A stretch of DNA of 64,000 bases from Argyresthia goedartella. Lineage: Eukaryota; Arthropoda; Insecta; Lepidoptera; Argyresthiidae. The notes under the pieces were generated by a model. It was given only the letters and a program-made list of their open reading frames with translations. It ran no database searches and was not told the origin of the DNA. Position 1 is the stretch's first letter; every line of letters begins with the position of its first letter. The position numbers and the translations under genes are program-made. Shown here one piece after another: positions 21,297 through 29,446 of this stretch. The DNA is taken from NCBI GenBank assembly GCA_949825045.1, contig OX463829.1, forward strand, positions 310,001 through 374,000, in the 5' to 3' direction.

Positions 21297-22316
21297 TGAA
21301 ATAAAATGAAATGAAATGAAATGGTTTTTATTTGCCAGAAAACAGTAATAAGATGATCTTAAATTTAAAGTATGTGCAGTGTTTTCAGCTTATGTATAAG
21401 CATGCAAAATAGTTATAGTTATAATTTATGAAATAGCGCAATATTATAGTAAATCGTTTTAGATTTAGTTATATAATTCAAATTTAAAATGTCCGTTTGT
21501 AAAATCTTATATTTATAAATGTTTAGTTTCTATATTCTAAATATTCTTTAATGCTATAAAAACAGTGTTGTTGTAGCCACTTAGTAAGATTATTTTTTAA
21601 GGACTTGCTAGTCAGTACTTTAAAGTCATCAGGCAGCTTGTTAAACAAAATAATACACATATTGTATATATTCTTCAATGTCCTTAAATCCAGGAGGTTG
21701 ATATAGTAGGTTCGTGTATTTTGCTCTTATTTGTCTCTGTTGTCCTTCATTTCTGGATCTCCAGTTTTCTCGATGAGAGGCAACAAAAACACAAACATCT
21801 CTAATGTATGCACATGGTAGAGGTAAAATATTAAGTTTTTTAAAAAGTGGTTTACATGTTTGATCGAATTTAACCTTACAGATCGCTCTTATGCACTTTT
21901 TTTGAATTTTGAAAGCCCTTTCCACCTCCACCGAATTTCCCCACAGGATCAGACCATAGCTGAGTACAGAGGAGACGTAACCGTGGTAGGCCATTAGAGC
22001 GGCTTCGATAGAGACAGTTTGCCTCAGTTGGTACAAAGCGTACACAAAGCGATTTATTTTGTTACATACCGATTCTACGTGTTTTTTCCAATTTAGATTT
22101 TTGTCGATTGTGATGCCTAGGAATTTAAAATTGTCAACTTCGGAGATTGTTTCATTATTATATACAATAGAAATAGGATGCGCATTTGAATTATAGGAGA
22201 GAAATTGCATAAATTTGGTTTTGTTAATATTAATTTGTAAATTATATGATTGTAGCCACTTTATAATGTCCCCAAGTGCAGTATTAATTACGTTTTCAGA
22301 GTTATCTGGTTTTTTG
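21297..22316 (-). pseudogene. LINE G fragment: RT thumb/C-terminal region with (ATTTC)n tail
   Basis: On the minus strand the frame opens at about 22316 with INKTKFMQF and continues through FKFLGITIDKNLNWKKHV, VLSYGLILWGNS and CIRAICKV to a stop at 21641. This is the region C-terminal to the RT palm in Jockey/CR1-like LINEs. A 3' UTR with AATAAAAACC and then an ATTTC repeat tail (21297-21323) ends it. It is 5'-truncated, and the surviving frame is undamaged. Confidence 0.85.
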
Positions 22317-23342
22317 CACTGTATTATTGATTACCTTTGATCAAATTATGGAATAAGCCATCGCAAAGCCACCGCCAATGTTCACATAATGCCAGAATGA
22401 AGCAATAGAAGTACGGAAATTCACAGTTATGCTCTATTCAGATGTGCATATTTATATTACTATACGGATACATATACTTATCTTCGCACTTTACGAAGTA
22501 ACAATATCATGTTTGGATCTGCTGATGGTAGATTGAAGGTCAATTCATTAACCTTAAAATGAATCATGCTACTTACGCACTTCTTTGGATGTGCAGAAAT
22601 ATTTAATACTTCATGCTATGCTATTGTGCATTACTAAAAGACAAATAAGTCTTTATTGAAACACATAAAGAGTAACATAAACAACCAGTGAAACTTCATT
22701 GTGTATGTTTATAGTTTTCAATATATCTTACTACATAAATATCAGATATTGACTGATGAGACAGTTGAATGTCATTCACAAACTATAATCCCATCCTGAT
22801 CGGTCATACCCCATCCCAATCCGGTGAATCTATGACTAAATCCAATTCAGAATACTTATACGCTACTCTTTTTAAAAACGAGTATCAGAACTACAAATTA
22901 ATTGGTTTCGTAGAATTATTTGGGTAGAAGACCGAATCAAGTGGTAGGGGTTTCTTCCCCAAAATTTTATGAATATCAAATTTTCCTTTTATTATTTTAA
23001 TATTTATCATTTTTTATTTCATTTTTATCAATACTCAAAATATACTATGACATTTTATTATATGAATCTGCTTTATAAAGTTATTAATCATTTAATGGAT
23101 ATTAATCTGTATCATTCTTGTTGGTGGGGACATATTTAAGTATATATCTTTTATTGAAATTTAAAATTACTAAATATTTGTCAAAGTTGACAGCACTTCT
23201 TACTCATACCTCTAGAATTAGGGTTACTGGTTTCACAAGTAGTAGGAGTTCTAATTTACTAGACGATCTATTTTATTTGGCCATCACAATTAATAAGAGA
23301 CTGCGTTATATCGTCCACCATATATAAAGGGGGGATGTTACA
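22317..23342. other. AT-rich segment, no gene seen
   Basis: No domain or repeat is recognised. The right end, read on the minus strand, starts TGTAACATCCCC immediately after BEL gag sequence stops. That may be the terminus of the element that split the gag, but I could not match its other end. Confidence 0.45.
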
Positions 23343-23828
23343 ATATTGAACCTTTTCCGCGTCAGCTAAGTGTGAATTATCATGTATGAGACTTTTAAAG
23401 TTTTCGTAAAAGAGTGACCATTTGCTAGGAGTGCCATCGAATGACATTAAACTAAGCGGAGGTAGTTTTTTATTTAACAGATCATGTTTATGTTCGCTTT
23501 TTGAAGCCTTTTCTTTGAGTTTATTTTCACAAACTTTAATTTTACAATGAAGATCATCAAAAGATTGAATAACCGAGTAATCCGGTTTAGATTTCGGATT
23601 ATTAATCAATTCAGTTGATACTAATTTATCAAGAGTTTCGATAAATTCAGTTCTAGTTTTTTCTAGCGATTGAACTTGCGTTAAGAAATTTAATCTACAT
23701 GTTTCATCCGAAACCTTTAGGCTCAAATCGTATTTTTTTTGGGTAATTACGAACAAACTTTCCTTTTTAGCGGTAAGACGAACAATTTCCATCATTATTT
23801 CTTCGTCATTATTTTGATTTCGCGTCAT
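23343..23828 (-). pseudogene. BEL/Pao gag, N-terminal part
   Basis: Starts MTRNQNNDEEIMM and contains a long helical N-terminus. The characteristic BEL gag signature follows: LPPLSLMSFDGTPSKW, FYENFKSLIHDN and ADAEKVQY. Family similarity ends at 23343 and the remaining frame to 23268 is foreign. The next gag residues are found on the opposite strand at 13971. The surviving part has no internal stop. Confidence 0.85.
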
Positions 23829-24044
23829 ATTTAAGCGTTATTATGTTTCGCGTAAACAAATGTGAGACAAGTAGGTAGTAAGTTAGTTACTACGTAGATC
23901 GAGTTCAAAAACAGTCCGCGGCGCGGCTGCCGCAATGAGAAACCGCGTGGTTTGAACAGCGTGGGGGGCGGGGGGTGAGGTACGGCTCACTACTATGAAT
24001 ATTTTGAAAACTATGAGTGTGCGGCTGATTTTGATAAACAATAC
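23829..24044 (-). other. BEL/Pao leader, gag-proximal part
   Basis: Untranslated leader between the primer site and gag, split by the solo LTR. It has a GC-rich patch (about 23915-23970) but no other recognised feature. Confidence 0.5.
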
Positions 24045-24344
24045 TGTTACGCCGGTAGGTTAGGTCAAAAAACTTTGAACGTCAATTTCAGTGCTGTAGA
24101 GGCGTTTTCAGCGGGATGAAAAGTCATTTCAGGCCGTTTCAGAAGTTACTCTATCACATATCTAAAGATCGAAATTTCACCCAAGTTGCCGTCGTTTTCA
24201 GGCGCCTGAAACATGTTTTCAGTCCGTTTCAGGGCGCCCTCTATCAGATGACGCCATAACCTGAAAACCCGTTTTCAGGCGTTTTTAGGACCCCTTATGG
24301 GCCTCTGAAGCACAAATCGTTATATGGCGAAATATCCGGTAGGA

Positions 24345-24475
24345 GTGACAGAGATAGCACTACTAGAAAGAGATAGCTATACTCGAAACATTCGAGAAGT
24401 GTGTGACAGAGATAGCACTACTAGAAAGAGATAGCTATACTCGGAACATTCGAGAAGGGAGTGACAGAGAGAGTG
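24345..24475 (+). repeat. 58-bp tandem repeat in the U3 of the solo LTR
   Basis: GTGACAGAGA recurs at 24345, 24403 and 24461. Each is followed by TAGCACTACTAGAAAGAGAT in the first two copies and a diverged version in the third. Each unit also carries CGAAACATTCGAG or a close variant, a short dyad. Such arrays in U3 often act as enhancer-like elements; that role is inferred here. Confidence 0.85.
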
Positions 24476-24586
24476 CACCATTAGAGAGAGACATATATGG
24501 TCTCGAATGTTCTCGGCCCGCACGCTGGTCCTTACTAGAATATTCGCGATATGTGTGGACAATGTGTCCAGAGCGGCTCCGCGGGA

Positions 24587-24593
24587 TATAAAA
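24587..24593 (+). promoter_or_regulatory. TATA box of the solo LTR
   Basis: TATAAAA is followed by a GC-rich stretch, and the expected start region lies near 24615-24620. It defines the U3/R boundary and the plus orientation of the LTR. Confidence 0.65.
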
Positions 24594-24843
24594 GGCACCG
24601 AAGGCCGGCGCGAGTTTAGTTACATTTTAACTTCGATCGAGTGCTAGTACAAGGATAATTGGAAAGAAAGACTCTTCGTGTGAATAGTGAGTGCATAATT
24701 AGTGAAATAGTGTGTGTGTTTTAGTGGATTTTATGTACAGTTCGTGTGAATTGTAAGTGCCAAATTTGGGTAATAAAGTGAGTGTTTTAATTAGTGGATT
24801 AATTCGTATTTTTCTATCAAATACGAACCCCACGCTCGTAACA

Positions 24844-25048
24844 GTACATAAACTATGGTGTGTATATGAGATAATAATAGCGGTATTATGAGGGAGAAAT
24901 ATGTGCATTTACCGAAAATTACGAGAAAACCCGGCCACTGTAATGGCGGACATGAATGAGTTGGCGGATCAATTTTATCAAAATTAGCGTGAAATATAAG
25001 AAAATTATGTATGAGTTGCGTGTGATGCGTTTTCTGAGGGAGTAGGTA
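24844..25048 (-). other. BEL/Pao leader, LTR-proximal part
   Basis: Untranslated sequence between the solo LTR and the primer-binding site. No feature is seen beyond AT-rich simple sequence. Confidence 0.5.
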
Positions 25049-25065
25049 TCCGGCTCGAAGTACCA
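25049..25065 (-). promoter_or_regulatory. BEL/Pao primer-binding site, tRNA-Tyr-like
   Basis: The plus strand reads TCCGGCTCGAAGTACCA. This equals the 3' end of animal tRNA-Tyr as I remember it (TCCGGCTCGAAGGACCA) with one mismatch. The minus strand would therefore pair with that tRNA just inside the 5' LTR, after a 7-base spacer. The identity of the tRNA rests on memory; the position is right for a primer site. Confidence 0.6.
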
Positions 25066-25072
25066 AAATACT

Positions 25073-25436
25073 TGGGAGGAGGAAAAGTAAAGGAATCCAG
25101 TACCTTACTTGCGCCAGTCGTCGTCCCAGGAGTTAGTTTATGATTTTCACATTAATCCAAATAGTTTTTCACAAACACTACACTGCACCGGTGCTAGGTT
25201 AATAACACAATCACTAGGTAGCGTAATTAGCGTTGGTAGGAATTTTCTTGTGGGGAGCGTAGCGAATTGCTCCTCAAGCGCGCGCGTCTCGATCTGAACT
25301 GGTTCGGTCAGGAAAGGGACGAACGAAAGGATGCGGAAGGAAGAGTGAGTGTTTGAATGAGTGATGAATGCGTAGTGAGTGTAGCAATACTTAAATTATA
25401 GATAAATTGGTAATATTTTATATTTTGGCGTAGACA
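25073..25436 (-). repeat. BEL/Pao 5' LTR
   Basis: 364 bp, beginning TGGGAGG and ending TAGACA on the plus strand, followed by the GTCTC target duplication. Near-identity to 11257-11618 indicates a fairly recent insertion, since LTRs are identical at integration. Confidence 0.9.
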
Positions 25437-26078
25437 GTCTCATTTCACAAAACCCGAGCTTCAGCTCCTCCTTTCTTACAGAGCATCAAGGTTGATAAAT
25501 GTGATCAAATTGGGCTGAATTGCGACTGTCCTGAAATAAAGGGTACAACCAATATAACTTATTTAGGAGTAACCCTTGATGAAAACCTATCTTTTCAAGA
25601 ACACATTAATAAAGTAACTAAAAAAATCAGAAAGTCGATATATATTATGAAAATCCCTAGACACAGTGCAGACATTAAACTACTCAGAATAATTTACAAG
25701 GCGATCTATCAATCAGTACTCAGCTATTGTCTATCTGTGTGGGGAGGTGCACAAAAGACAATCATGCTGGTAATTGAAAGAGCTCAAAGAGCTACTAAAG
25801 GTCATGCATGCAACACAAATAAAACTTAACATACAAATAAAACTTTTATCGCGGATCTGCTGTGTTGTGTATGGCAACCGGTACAACATGAAGCGCGCGA
25901 TACAGTTTCTCCTAGTGCGCGCTTCGCAAGCAAGCCGCCGCCGGACAACTACCCTCACTATTAATCTTGTCACTGTATGATGTTAAAACTCTCTGTATTG
26001 TCCAAACTTTATGCTAAATAAATAATTTTGTAATTTTTTTTGTAATTTTTTTTATTTTTTTTTTGTATTTTTTTTTAC
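25437..26078 (+). pseudogene. LINE A, piece 3: RT thumb, C-terminus and 3' tail
   Basis: After the BEL element the LINE A coding sequence resumes with SFHKTRASAPPF, a Cys-containing segment (CDQIGLNCDC), TTNITYLGVTLDENLSF and LSYCLSVWGGAQKT. This matches the same region of LINE C. One frame change is needed at the junction and another near 25790. The element ends with CTAAATAAATAATTTTG and a degenerate TAATTTTG-type tail rich in T (about 26015-26078). Together with pieces 1 and 2 this gives a 5'-truncated copy of about 2.5 kb. Confidence 0.85.
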
Positions 26079-28594
26079 TATATCCAGTTGTTCGTTTTCA
26101 TCGTCGACATAGATTACGCGTTTGGTGCATTCAAAGAATTGTACAAGGTCTTTTTTGAAAAGGAAGATTACGGCTTCTGTAAATTGTCTGCGATGTGCAT
26201 CGTTCTCAAAATAGATAAAATATTTCGTTTTGTTTTTAATTGATTCTTTAAGAAACTGTTTCACCAAGTCGCGTCGGTTGGTTGGCAGGTGAACTTCTAC
26301 GATTCTCTTTTTCTCTCTGGATATGTCTTTTACTGAGAGTATCAATTAACCATGTGTATTTGATTGGGCTTAGTGTCGACGGCTTCTTGCAGAATAGGGA
26401 TTCCTACCGATTCCGTATCTTCGGCAAAGTGAGCGGTTTCCGTTTCTGAGGGTTTCTCAGATGCTGAGAGAGTACCACTGGATGGGCTTGCTATATAATA
26501 TGGGGATCTTTGTTCTAAAGAAACTGTCCTATCGGTATCTGAATCTATTGTCATAGAGCGTTCGGTGGTTATGGGATTTTCATCAGTTTGTGCCGCCAGC
26601 GTTTTCTCTTGAAGCTTTCCCATTTCCTCTATTTCCTTGGTTAGTTTTCTTATCTCCTTTATTCTGTCTTCTTCTTCGTCCACGATGCCTTAAGTAGACA
26701 TGTTGTCGTCTAATGCGTTGATACTGTTGCGTGACAAGGCGTCTGCGTTAGAATTTAATTTTCCCTTTTTGTATACTGTTTCAAAATCGTATTCGGCAAG
26801 TTGTAAGCGCCAACGGGTGAGCCTGCTATTGGTGTCAGTGAGTGATTTTAGCCATTGTAGAGGCTTGTGGTCAGTAACCACAATTAACTTCTTTCCGTAT
26901 AGATAACTGAAATGTTTGATGGCCCAGACTATGGCGAGTAATTCTTTTTCGGTAGTGCTGTACCGAGTTTCAGCGTCATTTAGGGTTCTGCTCGAATAGG
27001 CTACTGGAAGATCTGATCCAACTGGTCCAAGGATGGTTTGATCTTGTTGTCGTTGGGTTTCAACCCCTCACTGGTGATGGTGTGTCCAAGGTACAGGACC
27101 TCCTTTCTTAGAAAGTCAGACTTGTCTAATTGTACCTTAAGCTAAGTTTTGCGTAGTCGGTCAAAGACCAGACGTAGCTTCTGTAAGTGTTATTGTAGGC
27201 TTGACGAATAGATGATTACGTTGTCCAAGTAAACAAGACAATGGATGCCTTGTAGTCCACGCAGTACGTTATCAATAACACGCTGAAATGTAGCTGGTGC
27301 TATCTTTAATCCAAAGTGACCTGTCTGAGTAGTAAAGGCTGTCTTCGGTTGGTCTTCTTTAGCTATTTCCACTTGGTGATAACCGCTCGCCAGAACAAGG
27401 TGGTAAAGTAACAGCTTCTTCCCAGTTTATCAAAAAGGTCGGTTATATTCGGCAAGGGATATTTGTCGTCAACTGTTAATTCGTTCAGCTTTCTATAATC
27501 GGCTACCAGTCGATATTTCTTTTCATTCGACGCGTCAGGTTTTTTAGGGATTAAGTGTACTGGGGCACTCCAGGGAGAATAAGACTCCTGGATAAAGTCG
27601 TCCTTTAACATTTTTCTACCTTTCTATTTATTTCCTGATTTATAACCTGGTAAGACTTGATAAAAATTGGGTGTTCGTTTCGTGTTCGGATTTGATGTTT
27701 TACGTTATTTGTGAAAGATAGCGGTATTTTTTCACAATAAAAATGTCCTTGTATTCCATGCATACGTTATTGATGGCTTTTCTTTCCTCTTCATTCATGG
27801 GAACTAATTTGAGTTTTTAATTAAGATTTTCCACTAGCCAGTCGTCTACTTCTAGGTCGCACATTTCCACGTCATTGATGTTTAATAGTTGGCACGTCTC
27901 GCTAGTAAATTCTATTACTTTTAATGGTTGTTTTACTGTGACCTTATACTCTTGGTCAGTACTGTTTTGAATAACAGTTGTAGCATAGCCGTTCTCACAT
28001 CTCACTAAAGCACTCGGCATTCTCACTCGTTCACAGAATTGTATGTAACTGAAGATACAGTTCCCTGTGTGTAAATCCGTTGGTATTCTTACGCGTTGTT
28101 CACAACGTGGTGCTAGTGTAATGGTATAGTCTTGATAGGTATAGAAGTCGCATCTGTCATCAACGTGTGCGTTTTCATGTAAATTTTCGCACCTAGTTGT
28201 TCTAATAGGTCCAGTCCAATAAGTCCGTCATAGTCAGGGTCTACGTTATACACATAAATAGTGTGGAAGCCTTCGCACTGGAATATTGGTAGTATAGGGA
28301 TATCTATCACCTCATTATGTTGGCTGCTAGCGTGAGTATTAATAACCTCGAAGGGTTGGAACCTTTTATGGTCTTGAAAGTACTGCTCGGTTTTATCGGG
28401 GCTTATAAAAGATCGGGTTGAGCCCGTATCAATCATAAAGTTTGCTGAAATTTCGGGTTTGTGTATACAGGGCAACTTGAGGTTTCTATTGTAATTAATT
28501 TTTATCATTTCGGGTTGTTGTTCGTAGTTATGATGTGAAAATTTTGATCTTTCTGTTCAAATTGTTCTACTTCATACTCATAGGCGTTGATTAG
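26079..28594 (-). pseudogene. Ty3/gypsy pol fragment: protease, RT, RNase H end, linker
   Basis: Read on the minus strand there is an aspartic protease with DTGS (about 28430) and an RT with FIQESYSPWSAPVHLIPKK, LVADYRKLNELT and DKYPLPNI (27363-27611). HFGLKIAPATFQR follows, and then the active site as YLDN instead of YLDD (about 27220). The RNase H end has VTDHKPLQWL and NADALSRN (26690-26881). An acidic linker ends in FFECTKRVIYVDDE (26052-26345), a type seen just before integrase in insect gypsy elements. At least five frame breaks separate these parts. Integrase and LTRs are absent, and the left end abuts the LINE A tail. Confidence 0.85.
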
Positions 28595-28689
28595 ACGCTC
28601 AATCAATTCCATCAATCAACTATCAATCATGACTGATGGTTGATTGATGTTGATTGACGGAATTTTAATCGACATTAGACGCTCAATCA
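28590..28689. repeat. 60-bp hairpin between 16-bp direct repeats
   Basis: ATTAGACGCTCAATCA occurs at 28590-28605 and 28674-28689. Between the copies, AATTCCATCAATCAAC (28605-28620) pairs with GTTGATTGACGGAATT (28649-28664) with one mismatch. An inner ATCAATCA/TGATTGAT pair extends the stem. The left direct repeat continues the gypsy coding frame, so the hairpin looks like an insertion with a long duplication, or the terminal structure of the adjacent Harbinger element. Confidence 0.75.
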
Positions 28690-29288
28690 GACTGATGGTC
28701 AGTCAGATACAAGATTTCACAAACAGTACACGTGTCCACTCATGATATTATGGATATTCATAGAAGAAAAGCCTGCATTGCAATTTTGATTGCGATTTTA
28801 AGCAAAAGACGCGTAAAAAGAAAGCGTTGGGTGAAAGATTGGTTATTGAAAAGAGATTTCTATACCCATATAAATCTATTAACTGTAATCCGGGATTCGA
28901 AGGACGATAAAGACTTCGCAAATTATTTTCGCATGAAAGATGCGTGTTTTGATAAACTTTTGGTTCTGGTTACACCGTACCTAAAAAAACAAGACACCTG
29001 TATGCGAAAAGCAATAACCCCTGAAGAAAAACTAGCAGTAACTTTGCGGTATCTTGCAACTGGCAGAAACATTGAGGACATAAAATTTTCAGCTGTAATG
29101 TCACCAGCTGCAATTATTGAAGCAATCATGGATACATGTCGAGCGCTTATTTATGTTCTACAAGATAACATGAAGTTAAGTGTGATATTAAACAACAGTT
29201 TAAGTTAGTATGTTGTTATCTTGTTACTTTATTTAAGGAACTATTACTTAACTATTACAGTAAGTCATAAGCAGTGATCAGAATATCA

Positions 29289-29378
29289 GATTTCTCGGCA
29301 AAGAGCGAATCAAAATTTTCGGGCATTCACGAGTCGTGAATATCCTGGAAGTTTTGTGACGCTCTTTGCCGAGAAATC
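29289..29378. repeat. 90-bp near-perfect palindrome
   Basis: GATTTCTCGGCAAAGAGCG (29289-29307) and CGCTCTTTGCCGAGAAATC (29360-29378) pair perfectly over 19 bp. The centre ATTCACGA-G-TCGTGAAT (29325-29341) pairs over 8 bp with a one-base loop. The intervening arms are partly complementary. It lies between transposase exon 1 and the 3' end of the MADF/BESS gene. It could be a miniature foldback element, a hairpin RNA source or a terminator for the two converging genes. Confidence 0.85.
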
Positions 29379-29446
29379 CGGTTCGGACTTGATAATTTAT
29401 TTTTTTAATTCACCTTATTCCAATCACTGTTAACAAAATTTAAAAA

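Larger units (their letters stand above)
24045..24843 (+). mobile_element. Solo LTR (799 bp) inserted in the BEL/Pao leader
   Basis: Begins TGTTACG and ends CGTAACA, a perfect 7-bp terminal inverted repeat with the TG..CA ends of LTRs. It contains a TATA box (24587-24593) and AATAAA (24772-24777) in the right order for U3-R-U5 on the plus strand. The flanking 4-mers are ATAC and GTAC, a target duplication with one mismatch. U3 holds repeated TTTTCAG motifs, a 16-bp palindrome (24196-24211) and a 58-bp tandem repeat. No internal element sequence is adjacent, so it arose by LTR-LTR recombination. The family is probably Ty3/gypsy (4-bp duplication). Confidence 0.85.
11257..25436 (-). mobile_element. 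BEL/Pao LTR retrotransposon, rearranged and heavily interrupted
   Basis: A 5-bp target duplication GTCTC (11252-11256 and 25437-25441) and two near-identical LTRs bound this 14.2-kb insertion. On the minus strand the order should be LTR, primer site, gag, pol, LTR. Present are the 5' LTR (25073-25436), a primer-binding site, the gag N-terminus (23343-23828), the integrase region (11619-12800) and the 3' LTR (11257-11618). The middle of gag lies inverted on the plus strand (13971-18458) between 616-bp inverted repeats. I see no protease, RT or RNase H. Later insertions inside it are LINE E, LINE fragment G and a solo LTR. It is defective. Confidence 0.85.

Noticed and set aside
24377..25297. 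Several 60-90-codon frames within and beside the LTRs
   Set aside because: They lie in LTR or leader sequence and have no domain similarity.
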